From contig OX467082.1 in the NCBI GenBank assembly GCA_950106755.1, positions 18,848,001 through 18,912,000 of the forward strand: 64,000 nucleotides of DNA, in the 5' to 3' direction. Below are positions 37,250 through 49,019 of the stretch, piece after piece (the first letter of the stretch is position 1; each line of letters begins with the position of its first letter). The DNA is from Climacium dendroides (Eukaryota; Streptophyta; Bryopsida; Hypnales; Climaciaceae). The notes under the pieces are model-generated. The model was given only the letters and a program-made list of their open reading frames with translations. It had not been told where the DNA came from and ran no database searches. The translations under genes and the position numbers were made by a program.

Positions 37250-40200
37250 GTTTCCATGAAATAAAGTATTTAGTTTAGGGATTTTGTGGAAAATAAAATC
37301 CGTGAATTTTCATAGTATTCATAGTACATAATAGTACTCATAGTACCTTGAAATACATGTGTCAACACTGTAGAAGATCGCCAGTAAGATCGACAGCCAC
37401 TAATCATTGTCTATAGTATTCATAGTACTAATAGTACTGAAAATGCAGGAAAACCTGAAATTGCAAAAAATGGCCTATAGGGTACAAAAATGCTCGGTGT
37501 TTCTTGCAATGACCCATCCTTGCTCTACCATACCTAGTGTTGAAAATTTGCAAAAATATTTGTGAAAATAGATATCAAAATTTTGGAGCAAGGTGATTTT
37601 GAAAAAAATTGTATGTAAAATATAAATCTTACAAAATATAGATATTTCAAAGCATCTCCTAAATTACTTTTTCCAACTTAAATTAACTATTTGATAATAA
37701 ATGTTGATCTTCAACACTAAGGACGATAGTAGAAAATGAAGTATAAAATGACACCACCTTTCTTGTGTTTATAAAATATTTATAATATAGCACTATGAGT
37801 TTTATTTTAAATAAAACAAAATAATTTATTTATGTTATAATATTTATCATTGGATTTTATCTTGGATTTTATTTAAGGATAAAAAAAATTCTAAATTTTT
37901 TTCCACATATTGTCACAATAATTTAATACACTCTTGTATGGTTGAAGTTCCATAAAAAAGTTTGTATTTTCAATTTTGGTCAATTTACTAAAAAATGGGT
38001 TTTTTTGACAATTTTTCATGAAAAACACCACCTCATTCTTGATCCCCTCTATTTTAGCAATGTAGGTTGTTTTCTTTCCGTATACAAAGAGATGAGCAAT
38101 GATAGCATAATTTGCAACACAATTGCAAATACAATTGTGGTGTATTATGATTGGCTACATGAATCTCAATATTGCAACCAATCCTAGGTAAATTTTGCAA
38201 ACAACCTTTAGATGGAAATAAGAAGATTTTTTATGACTAATATGAATTGAACTGAATTTGCAGCTAAAGAATTCAAAGTATTTATGTTTTGAAAAATATA
38301 AATCTTAAAATTATGGAAACTTTTTGAACTCTACTTCTACATGTGAAAAAAATTTCCACTAAAGAAACCCGCCTTGTAGATATGTGCATCTGTTTAAGTG
38401 GTCAAAAATAGGTTGCCTCCCTTAGAGGTTGAAAAATACTTTCTAGTGGTGAAGGTTGGAAAATAGAACAAGTTTTTCTTTACTTTCTTAGAATCACTCT
38501 AAAATTTAAATGGAATATTCTATGTAGTGTTCCATGGTCTATAGATAGTAGATGCATTTCACATAAGTTTCAAAGTGATGACTTAACAACATATGTCTAT
38601 CAAGAGCCATAGTTCACACACTATAAAGAAGATTCAACTTAGCAAGCAATTGATGAAGATAACAATTGCAACAAATCCAAAGAAATATACTACATATTGT
38701 ATTTGATGAGTATATGCTACATATGCTTTTACAAAAACAAAGATGGCTATGCTAGGTGACTATGGAGTATATAGCCAATTCAACTTTTTGAGAAATATGA
38801 TTACATGACAAAATTTTATTTGTTTTGTAACCTAGGAAAGTCAATTAGTACACATATTAAAAACCACATTAGATCTTAGATAGGATAGCATATATTTATT
38901 GTATCTAAAATTTAAAAAATATTATATCTAACATAAAGTGTGTAGAATTACATGTAGAGTATTATAACTAATATAGAATTATACTTAATAACATATATTA
39001 GATTTTACGTAGAAAAAATATAGGGGGGTAATAATATGTAGAGGAAAATAATTTGCAAAGCAGGTATTTAATGTTCTTAAAGAAGAGATGGACAAAAAAT
39101 GACACATTATTTGTTCCAAATTATCCATGAATCTTGGATGATGGGCTCTAATTACCCGAAGAGTTATTTGTAAAGTCATTTGAAGTCACTTAGAATTTGA
39201 AGAATCTATCATAAATTTTGCTTTAATATAATCTTATTGCACTCATTGTAGATTGTAGTAAGTTGTAGATTGTAGATGATTGTAGTAAGCTATTGTATAT
39301 TGTAGATGATTAGTAGTAAGCTATTAGACACAACTAGAAACTAGAGTACATTGTTTATAGTCTATGAATGTATTTGTTTGGCCATAGTACATTCGTTCAA
39401 GCATATTTTACTTTAGTTTTTAGTAACCATAAAAAATGATTTGAAAGAGAAGGGACAAAAGAATAAAGAAGAAAAGGATAAAAAATAGCAATGAGAATAA
39501 AAATCATACATCTATTAGTTTTAATTTTTAAATTTAATATAGGGACCAAAAAATTGGACTCAAAAGTGTATTATAAATAATATAGGATGTTATAATAAAT
39601 GAAAATTTAGAATTATTTTTAATAATAGGTTATATTAAATTATAAAATATTAGATAAATAACCCCCCATAAAATATCCCCTAATCTCACATATATACTAA
39701 ACCTCTAAGCTAATGACCTTCCCAAGCTCTATACTCAATAAATACAACATATTGTGCATTGATTCACATATGTTGCCATTTTTGTCATTGACTATGCTAA
39801 ATTCAATATTGCATGCAATGTGCTATGACTTGTGATGAACACATGTCAAGAGACATATTATTACTTCATCATTCTACAAATTAGTTTGACATGACTCACC
39901 TTATGCAATATTCAATGTAGATCATACTAGCATATCATTAAATTGGCATGCATTTGGCCCTTTTCCTAGCCAACTATGCATATCCACAAACACTTAAAAA
40001 TTTATTTAAATAGTCCTCTAGGAATGAGGGGGAAAATAATAGTATCCTAAGGAAGGAAAAAAACATCTTAAAAATATTTTGAGTATCCCTCACAAACTTG
40101 AAATATGGCACTCTAGGTGAAAGCTAAGCAATATGGAAAAACAATGTTAAACATATCAAGAAAAATTGAACAATCATTAAATATCAAGATTATATTGTGT

Positions 40201-40975
40201 AGTGAAGGTCATATTTGTTAGGTCTAGATGTTCTAGACTTGAATTGGGACCAATTATTTGTTATATATATAGAAGGTTATGAGGAATACTAGAGGTGAGA
40301 TTATTGTTTAACTTTATTTATAACAATTTGAATACATTAGAATAGGAATTAATATACTCTTGAAATAAACCACAAATTTGTTTTCTTCCAATTATCTTTG
40401 GGAATGTCAAAATGAAGTTTGAGGTACCTATTGAATTGTATCATGTTTATTTAAGTTATACTTCATATTAGGACTATCTAGATTAAAATGTCATTTTGAA
40501 GGTCAAATTTTTGGATGGGACCTTATAGAGAATAGTAAAAATTATCCATTCTTTTTTAATAGTATTGCTAGATTTCAATTTTTACTTTGGTCTAACTAAA
40601 AGCTATTAAAAATTTAAGAAAAAAAAGTGCAATTATTTGACATGACTTATAGTAATATTGTTGAATTTTTTTGTAAATTGTCAAAAATTTCTAATATAAA
40701 TGTATTCATAATTTAATAAATTTGATGGTCTCAAATTTATTTTTTAGAACCATTTAAGTGACAAAAAAATGAAAAAAACAAAGCAAGCAAGAATGTCTTT
40801 CAAACTTATAATCTCCATAACGTATATCCATCCAAAATTGCCACAATCACTTGTATTGCCTATATTGTGGCTTTGAATGACCATTTTCATTCATCCTAAA
40901 ACACTACAAGTTTTCAAAAGCAACCAATGGGAGTGTGTAATTCTTTAAGGCAAATAATGGGAGTTAAAGTAATTT
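37250..40975. other. AT-rich intergenic stretch, no gene seen
   Basis: No supported frame. A weak relative of the 9-kb repeat may lie at 37890-38030. A gattgtagtaag motif recurs several times at about 39240-39330. Confidence 0.5.
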
Positions 40976-40980
40976 CATGC

Positions 40981-41043
40981 TTCAAAGGTGTTAATTTAAC
41001 CTATTAACGAATTCAAAGGTGTTAATTTAACCTATTAACGAAT
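40981..41043. repeat. 31-bp direct tandem duplication
   Basis: The unit ttcaaaggtgttaatttaac plus eleven more bases occurs twice without mismatch, starting about 40982 and 41013. It sits just left of the TIR element. Confidence 0.85.
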
Positions 41044-41250
41044 TTATTTTTGCACATTGGTTGTAAAGAAAGGCATCTTTTAAAGATTCAAAAATTGCTT
41101 TGAATGAATTAGAAGGCATTTGGACAAAGCATTGGCATGAAGTGTTTTGTTTATCTAAAATATAGTTGTCGAAGTACTTAGGGTTTAACCTTGTAATGTT
41201 GTTGCAGACATTAAGTGTCCAATTGGATGACTTCACTTAAGACTTCATTT

Positions 41251-41713
41251 AAGATAAGACAACCCATTGCGGTCAAATGACCCATTGCAGTCACCTAAGA
41301 AATGATCCATTGTGGGTTTTTTTCAGGATGTGGGATGTGGGCAACAATGCATGTCTTATATGACAACAATGGAGTGAACATTGGCCTCATTAGAAACTTC
41401 TGAGTTTTTAGTGTGAAGTTCATAGATAAAATTGACTTTTTTGGCCTATTGTAATAGAAAATATTTTGACTGTATTAGACAGTGAGATGAGCATTATAGA
41501 TTCAGATTTTGTTGGTCTTAAGGTAGTCTACAGACTCTTTTGGACTCAATGCTTCAGAAATTCCTAGTGGATTCATACTTTGTCAAAAAAAATTTAATTT
41601 CAATTGCACTTGTTGTTTTTTACACCTATACTAATGTGGGAAAAAAATTGAAAAATTTCAGCAACAAGATGATACCAAACTCCTCATTTTGACCACAATG
41701 GGCTGGTTTACCT
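41251..41713. mobile_element. TIR element (MITE), copy left of the ARF gene
   Basis: It has the same structure and orientation as 45490-45960. The left end contains acaacccattgcggtca, and the right end is the imperfect complement (gaccacaatgggctggttta). The interior shares tagtctacagactcttttgg and many other strings with the other copy. No transposase frame is present. The ends are less well paired than in the right copy, so this copy is probably older or its ends have changed. Confidence 0.8.
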
Positions 41714-42669
41714 CAAGACTTCACTTGAGACTTTACTATTTTCAAAAAAGTTGCTTGAGTACATTTTCAATGAATAGTATTGCAAATTCCTTCATTATGG
41801 TGTTATTGACTCTTCTCAAGAAGAAGATACTTAATCCATGGATCACTCTTATAGTGTATTTTGACCATTTCTTGCTATTTACTCTTGATGTGAATTTTAG
41901 CCATAAAATTTTTTTTTTTTTGAATTTGAGTTCAACTAACGAAATGAAGCTTATTAAGTTTAGTTTCTATTCCAATTTCAATACTTTATAGTAGTATGAA
42001 CTCTAAAAACCTATAAGTTTGTTGATTTTCTAATTTTAAAGTGACACAATAACTTTGTTTTATACCATAATGTTATACACTATAATATACATTTGTAATG
42101 TTCAGATTTTTCAAGTATATTTTGTATTCGATATGAATTTTCTTCTTGTTTTTTTATAAAATTCAAAAATAATTTCAAATTTTCCCCCTAAAATTTGAAA
42201 ATTTTATGAATTGAATTAGACATATGACTACATCTATGAAAAATAAATACAATTTTTTTCATTCATATCGAATTACAAAATGGCAATCAGCAATAGTAAG
42301 GTGTAAAATTAGTGGTCATTGGCTAGTCTATCCAGGGTTAAGGAAGTCTAATGGCATAATAAGTTATTCTACATGTTCAACTTTAACCCAATAAAAATGA
42401 TGTGGACCACAATGGTCCGATGGATGACTTCACTTTTGATTGTAGCAAAAGTGAATGTACCTATCAATTCAATAATTAGAGAGTTTTAGTGATTACTATA
42501 GCCATTGGGACCATGTCTTTATAGGGTTAAAACTTCATAAAGCATTGCCTGAGTGTGGAAAAAATTATGAAACAACTTGGATTGAATTTCTCTCAAAAGA
42601 GTCTAAACATTCTCCCAAAAGAAAACCACCATTTGCATCACCCACCTAGTAAGTAGGTAAGAAAAACTG

Positions 42670-43235
42670 TCGGTTTCAGGTGCTTCTACCTTCAACCATG
42701 CCGTGACGAATCGACGACCATGTCGGCAACTGCTGTCTTCTTCAATTCGTCAACCAGACGCGGAGCTTCTAATTGCTCACAAGGTCACGCGCTGAGTATT
42801 TTCGGAAACATGCTCCGCTATTCCCTGACCCGATCAACCTTTGTGCAAATTTCTTGTCAAACTGACAGCGTTGCATGCTTTTAGCTTCCGGAAAATCGAA
42901 AATGGGTTTCCAGATGGTGATGCTTGGCGTGCAACGCAAGCTAGCTTCTCGAACGCTGGCTGGAGATCAATGCCATTGGCGTTTCGGTGTCACCAGTGCT
43001 ATGGCTTGGAGGCTACGTTGTGCATTGTATTCGAATTATATAAATCAATGACACACTTCGCTAGCAATCAGAGAATTAGGTCTTTCGAGTCTGTTTTCCG
43101 CAGCTCAGTTTTCAGTTGCAATCTCGGGTGCATTTCTTCCTTCGCTTCCATTGTTCAGATTTTGAGCCCCCTATTCAATCAGCTATCTGTGAACAGAAAC
43201 TAGACGGCGACATTCACTGATTTAGAGTTTCAAGA
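42670..43235 (+). promoter_or_regulatory. Promoter and 5' UTR region of the ARF gene
   Basis: Composition turns GC-richer at about 42670. Part of it (about 42890-43190) is recognisably related to 49880-50150 upstream of the ARF pseudogene, for example tatggcttggaggctacgtt against tgtggcttggacactacgtt, so the duplication copied upstream DNA too. A tatataaat string at about 43036-43045 is a possible TATA box. Confidence 0.5.
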
Positions 43236-44069
43236 ATGGGGCAGATTGTTGCGAAGCTTCTCTCCAGCATCATCTGGGGAGACAAGAAGCTGGCAATTCT
43301 CATGCTGGGCCTTGATAACGCTGGTATGGAATTGTTCCCTGGAATGCTTGCGAGTGCTTCCCTGTTTTCTTTGGACATAACAATTGCTAGTAATGTTAAC
43401 CTATTCCAGTGAACAAAGGGGCATAAATTGGGCGTTTTGTCATAAGGGGACTTTCTTTTGTTCAAGCGTATGCATGGTTTGACTAATTCATGGAATATAT
43501 GTTCTTCACTGATATTGGTGTTGTAAAATCTGGACCGGAATTGGTCATTCGCGAATCATGATTCCTCGATGAATCCTGAAATGAACACGTTGTATTGAAA
43601 TGTGGATTTGGCAGGCAAGACGACCTTGTTGTACAAATTGAAGATAGGGGAGCGGGTTGACACCGTGCCTACCATCGGCTTCAACGTGGAGTCCATCCAG
43701 TACCGCAACGTGAACTTCACGGTGTGGGATGTGGGAGGCCAAACCAAGATCCGTCCTCTTTGGAAATACTACTTCAATAACGCCCAGGGGCTGATCTTCG
43801 TGGTGGACTGCAACGACCCCGAGCGGATCACGGAAGCGCGAGACGAGCTTCAGAGACTGGTGAGCGACCCAGAGCTCCAGCATGTGAAGGTGCTGGTGTT
43901 TGCGAACAAACAGGATCTGCCGCAGGCCATGAATGTGGCGGAGGTGACGGAGAAGCTGGGGTTGATCGCCATGCGCGGACGACAATGGTTCGTGCAAGGC
44001 TGTTGCAGCACCTCTGGGGAAGGTTTGCATGAAGGCCTGGACTGGCTGGCCACCGCCCTCCGAGACTGA
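43236..44069 (+). CDS. ARF-family small GTPase
   Basis: Two exons (43236-43323, 43615-44069) flank a 291-base GT-AG intron that splits the glycine codon of the P-loop. The product is 180 residues, close to the usual 181. Gly2 allows N-myristoylation for membrane anchoring. GTP-binding motifs are all present: P-loop GLDNAGKT (25-32), switch I TVPTIGFN with T49, DVGGQ with Q72, NKQD (127-130), and an STSG box at about 162-165. ARF proteins recruit coat proteins at Golgi and endosomal membranes when bound to GTP, under ARF-GEF and ARF-GAP control. The N-terminal helix and C-terminus (WLATALRD) differ from canonical ARF1, so it may be a divergent plant subclass. ARL is less likely given the ARF-type body. 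A decayed copy lies about 7 kb downstream. Confidence 0.93.
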
Positions 44070-44778
44070 CACCGCAAATGCACTTGATCTGCGTAACATC
44101 TCTCACTGCAGACAGGTTCCTGCTTCAATTGTACATTAAGCGTATGTTTGCTAGATTCTAGTAACCTGCACTATCGTAGGGAGATTATCTCTAAATCCCG
44201 TACTGCCAGTTCCGGTTACAATGTAGCCAACACCTGGGGAGAACTGACGGTTACAATTTTGCCACGAGTTTCCGTGTTTGCAGCTATTCCCTGATCCCCC
44301 CCGTTCCTTGACGTGTGCAAACCCATCTGGGAAACTTCTGATATTTCAGGGAAATATGGATAATCTCCTTGTGTGTGTCTTATTCTCTGTGGTGTACGAG
44401 CTCAAAGCCCTACCACAATTAATAATTTTTTTGTGCAAAAATATCAAGCTTGTTCTTATCACATTTGCACGCCATTTCTTGTGACAGAGAGTGACAGTGG
44501 GAGTTTAGAGATCCGTTCCCTGGGTTTGGCGAGAAAAACCAATACTTTATTTGATATTAGAGAGGTATGGATGTATTGTAAAGTCCCAGATTCCACCTTC
44601 TTAATCCCTTCAGTCAGATGCTTAACGGCTACTTTGCAGCTGCTGAATTATCACTTGAATTGACTTGGAATTGTACTCATGTGACCATCACAAACGTGAC
44701 ATTGAATTTTGGTGTCTTCTCTTTGCATCAATGTATGGCAATTTACTTACACTCAACTCTGTCTAATGACTCGCTACT

Positions 44779-45250
44779 TCACATTCTCTTTGCATCCTGC
44801 TTTTGAGCACTCACGCAGCTCAAGGATCCAAGACAAACTAAGGCAGTTTTGCGAAGAAAAGCTCCACCAACTCCTGTGGAAATGTCCTCCATAGCTCTGA
44901 ATTTACTACCTCTGTATGATGATCCCATGAAAGTTTCAGTGATATCAGACCCTCCTACGGAAACTCCGCCTTTGTCATGCTTGAGTTTTTGCCGGAAACG
45001 CAGATTGCACTTCCCTCTTTCAGTAGGAGATGAAATGCTACCAACCAGGATGGAGTCCTTGAGGTCATTAAGTCTCTGAAGGTTGCATGATGGTTTGCAA
45101 CACTGGTCTTGTGGATTGCAGGCAACAATTTCTGTACTTCTGCATTGGCCTGTATACGTATCAGCGTTTACACCAATGTTCCCACAATCTTTTGCAAACA
45201 ACTTACGACGAGAAGTTCTGGCCTCGTTTCCAAGCTCACACGCACTTGAG
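44779..45250 (-). CDS. Possible cysteine-rich exon or gene fragment, unknown
   Basis: On the minus strand a frame stays open for about 155 codons, 3' to 3' with the ARF gene. The upstream part is cysteine-rich, with the pattern C-R-S-T-E-I-V-A-C then DQCCKPSC. The downstream part is serine- and glycine-rich (KGGVSVGGSD). There is no ATG at the open-frame edge with a signal peptide, so it would have to be an internal or terminal exon, perhaps after an acceptor near 45240. I do not recognise a family. Parts of it may be mirrored near 50.9-51.1 kb. It may also be chance in a GC-richer 3' flank. Confidence 0.22.
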
Positions 45251-45489
45251 GATTATCAGGACTACCATTGACGGTCCAAGACTCCAAACAGTAGTTTCCA
45301 GCTCCGCAACGCATTCTCTTCATCCCGAAAATACTTGCAACTATCCACCAAGCTGCACTGATTTATCCTAGTACTGAGAGCACAAAATTAGTGTGAGCAC
45401 AATTGGGAAATTAGTACAATTATATGTCTAATATATCTAATTTAAAATAGAGCGACTTTCACAAATTAGTGTTGGATAGTGTTGTAAAT

Positions 45490-45960
45490 AAGGTAAAACA
45501 ACCCATTGTGGTCAAATGATCCATGGTGGTCACCTAGGAAATGATCCCATTGTGGTTTTGTCAATATGTGAGATTTGGGTCACAATGCATGTTTTACATG
45601 ACAGTAATGGAATGAACATGAACCTCATTAGGAACTTCTAACTTTTAGTGTGAAATTCATTGTAAAAATTGATTTTTTAGGCCTTCCATGATAGAAAATA
45701 TTGTGACTACATTAGGTTGTAAGATGAGCATTATGAATTCAAATTTTATTGGTTATGGGGTAGTCTACAGACTCTTTTGGGTCATGATGCATTGAACACT
45801 TCAAAAATTCCTAGCAAATTCATACTTTGTTGAAAAAATAAAATTTTAATTGCACTTGCTGTTTCTCATACTTGTCTTTAAAAAGGAAAAAAATTGAAAA
45901 ATTTGAACAATAGCATGAGTCCAAACTCCAAATTCTGACCACAATGGGTTGTTTTACCTT
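45490..45960. mobile_element. TIR element (MITE), copy right of the ARF gene
   Basis: The first 25 bases (starting aaggtaaaacaacccattg) are the exact reverse complement of the last 25. If the element is taken to begin at the second base, the flanks form a TA duplication, as in Tc1/mariner-type elements. The 471-bp interior has no open frame and is the partner of 41251-41713. The perfect ends suggest this is the younger copy. Confidence 0.88.
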
Positions 45961-45964
45961 AAAC

Positions 45965-46310
45965 CAAGGAAAATATAGATGAATCTAAGCATCACACTAC
46001 AGGCTAGGCAATGTTTGAGCCACTAGTAGGTAGGAGTGGGTTAGAAGGCGTAACCAATTTTGTCCCTGGAAGAAAACTCATGTAATTTTTATCTTCATAG
46101 ATGAATATCATATGATTATGAACTAACTATCTTACTCATTGATGAAATATTGTCAAGCAAAAAGATGCATACAATCAAAGCTTGCTACAATTAATAGATT
46201 TGGGTACCAACTAAACTTTGAAGTTCAATATTTTCTTTACCAAAGTATTATAGAGTGCTTTGATAATTCTTAAAATTGTTTATAATTCTTGTATTCCAAA
46301 TATTATGTAG
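45965..46310. other. Intergenic stretch, nothing identified
   Basis: AT-rich sequence between the TIR element and the next repeat. No frame or motif of note. Confidence 0.5.
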
Positions 46311-46311
46311 C

Positions 46312-46664
46312 CAAAGGTGTCCATTGCAAATTTTGATTTCTTAGCATTAAGGGCTCTTGGAAGTGAGCCTCAAATATATTAAATCTTATGGTAGGTAGAT
46401 GATGGAAAATTACATTAGAAATTCATTTTAAAAAATTGTACATTTTGAGAAGCCATAATTTGATAATGGTTAACCTCATTTTTCCCATAACTCCAATTTT
46501 TATGATTGACATCTAAGAAGAGGAATGAAAGGCTTTAATTTACTAAGAAGAGGAATGAAAGGCTTTAATTTACTAAGAAGAGGAATGAAAGGCTTTAATT
46601 TACTAAGAAGAGGAATGAAAGGCTTTAATTTACTAAGAAGAGGAATGAAAGGCTTTAATTTACT
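46312..46664 (+). repeat. Dispersed repeat, second copy of the 36.4-kb repeat
   Basis: Partner of 36370-36640. Its right end has expanded into the 30-bp tandem array described separately. Confidence 0.75.
46513..46664. repeat. Five perfect copies of a 30-bp minisatellite
   Basis: Units starting at 46513, 46543, 46573, 46603 and 46633 (ctaagaagaggaatgaaagg plus ten bases) are identical to one another and directly abutting. There are no spacers. Full identity among five copies in otherwise decayed DNA implies a very recent expansion. Confidence 0.95.
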
Positions 46665-46669
46665 TTCAA

Positions 46670-48535
46670 GTTTTTGACTCCCTTGCGGACCTCTTTATAA
46701 TCAAACATTATAATCTTTTAATCCATATCTAATGTTGTTGTATTTTGTTTTCCTAAGTGATTTATAACACATTTGGTTTAAGATTGTATGGTAACAATTC
46801 CAAAAAAAATAAACAAAACTTATTGAAACTTTGACTTTTTGTTTAGTTTAGAGCAAATTTCAAATCAATCTTGGGCACTTAGGGGTGACCGTACCCACCT
46901 ATGAGGATTGATATTTCACATAGAATATTGAATTAAAGCTGGAAAATCAAATTTGGTAGATGCTTAAAATAGGAATGTTATTTCAAAATCGTATTTTCAC
47001 CATACAAAAAAAATTATTTGGAGAAAAATATTTTCCTAAAACTTGGGCAAATTCTTTTTAGAATTCTTTTTTTGCCAACTTTGATGTCCAAGTACAATAA
47101 TTATAGTTCACACAAGTTATTAATCAATTCAAATGCATCTCAAAAATATTGGGCAACACAATATTGTGAAGGGGAAGGAAGAATTTCCAAACCCATACTA
47201 AATCCATGACCACAGTAACACAAGATACTGAAGATAAGGTAGAACTATCCATTACCACACAAATTTGCTATCTAGGTACTTCGGAGAAGCTATTTGTCAA
47301 CTCTCATGTTTTTCAGAGATTGAATTGTTTGAGAGAAGTCAATTGCAAAAAGAGTGAAGACATTCCAACAAGAATTGAATTTTTTTTGATTTTTCAAAGC
47401 TGAAATGTTAAACTGTGAGTAGACCCTTATTGAAGCATGACCAGACCATTGTTGAAGCGTGGACTCCCCAAGTGCATTGCCATCGTGACGAAGGATCAAT
47501 AAGATTGTGGTAATAGATGGGTCAGTGACGGGAACCTGTAGGTGGCTGAATTCGGTAAATGGTGGTATTGGGCAGTTCCACGTTAAACTAGTTCAAGTTC
47601 AATCGACAAGGATCGATCTGCGAAGCAGAGTTGCAATGAATGGAAGCGATCGAATGAAGCCTACTTCGGAGAAATGCAACAGCAAACCATGTCGCTCTTG
47701 AAAACCCTCCATCGCATGATCGAGCTTCTCCCTCTCCGTCTCGATCTATCTATCACGAGAAACACAGAACGCTGATCCAAGTCTTCAACTCTATTGACGA
47801 TGGCTTGTACTAATTAATTAATTGTGAAGGCAGGAAACCAATTAGCATGGTCTCGATCAAGGAACTGGGAGAAGTCGTCTACTTCCGATAGGATTGCATG
47901 CTTATTGTCACAACCCCAGGTCCACAGCTCCCCGAGTAATTGTGACAAAATTTTCGGAACTGCTTTCCACAAGATTACGGTAGCCTTCGATGTCTTCGGT
48001 AATAATATGCCATTCAAAATCAACCACATGGATCAATGAGTGGTCTCTACCACAATCTCCACTACTGTAGCTCCATGCAAATCCATTGTCTGGAATGATG
48101 GGAATGCTCATTTGAGCACAATCACGACGTCACAAGTATCCTCAAATTCGTTTATGACACAGAGGATTTCAGGGAGATTTGTGCACTTTCTGTCATTCTG
48201 AAAGTTAAACCTTAAATCTATACTAGTCTCTGATTGTAGAGCCATAGCTAACCACTTCAGAATCGCAATTTTAGCACTCTGAACCACGCCGTTGAGACAA
48301 AATCCACCATAGTTGCATGCACAGACGCAGAGCTAGTACTTAAACGCAATCAGTTAAGTTGATTTCAGAATTGCAAACCTTGTACTCTCCACTTGCATGT
48401 ACATTTTTAAACAAATCCAATTAGCGAGATTAGGATTCAAACCTGCATAATCATTAATCAGAATCAAATCTCTGTCTGGGTCGCAATTGCTTTCCGGGCT
48501 CAGTCTCACATCACTGGCGGCCTGCGACTGACACA
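46670..48535. other. Intergenic; GC-richer part from 47.4 kb unresolved
   Basis: The first 700 bases are AT-rich repeat-like DNA. From about 47430 composition approaches that of genes. On the minus strand 48111-47908 is open with residues such as IPDNGFAWSYSSGDCG, but I could not extend it by splicing or name a family. It may be part of a decayed gene upstream of the S1-type pseudogene. Confidence 0.35.
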
Positions 48536-48540
48536 ACCGA

Positions 48541-49019
48541 TCAGTTCTGCACTTCAGAAACCTTTTGCGTTTCCTTATCAGCAGCATGTGGATCGCTCCT
48601 CCACGAGAAGACAGCAATAACGGGATCCGTTCCTACTTGCGCCGGGTAGAACGCGTCGGTCCTCACAGCCCACAGGCACTAATCGCACGGCAACTTCTTC
48701 TTCCCCAACAGCCCCGGCCCTTTAAAGACCTCGAACGAGTTCCACAGAACAGGACCGTAGGTGAATCGGCACCAGAAGAGCGTGGAGCCCCAGAAGTTGT
48801 TCTTGAAGGCGAAGTAGTAGGGCGTCCCTCAGGAGGAGCTAGAGGTGTTGCTGCCCGAGGTCGTCGTGTCGGGACTTGCAGTGGACGGCGGGGACGCCCG
48901 GAAGCTCGTTGCGGATGCGCACGGACATGGTGTCCCGATTCCAAGGGTCCCCGCTGTCCACTCCGTCAAGAAGAAGGAGAGTTGCAAGAACTGCTGTGAG
49001 GAGGAAGAACGATCGAAGC
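48541..49019 (-). pseudogene. S-protein homologue (plant self-incompatibility S1 family), broken
   Basis: Read on the minus strand, this has the parts of a secreted S-protein homologue: a hydrophobic leader (RSFFLLTAVLATLLLLDG), the first strand with MSVRIRNELPG and VHCKSRHDDLG, then NNFWGSTLFWCRF, FEVFKGPG, and CLWAVRTDAFY near the end. The four family cysteines (in VHC, FWC, LPC and CLW) are present. It is broken in several ways. No ATG starts the leader, a one-base insertion after DDLG shifts the frame, and two stops (TGA before the second block, TAG just before the last cysteine) interrupt it. The end is at TGA 48541-48543. Family members are small secreted proteins, one of which is the poppy self-incompatibility determinant. 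The role of most is unknown. An intron explanation fails because no GT donor lies at the break. Confidence 0.8.

Noticed and set aside
46513..46664. CRISPR-like array of identical 30-bp repeats
   Set aside because: The repeats abut directly with no spacers, and the window is plant nuclear DNA. It is a minisatellite.
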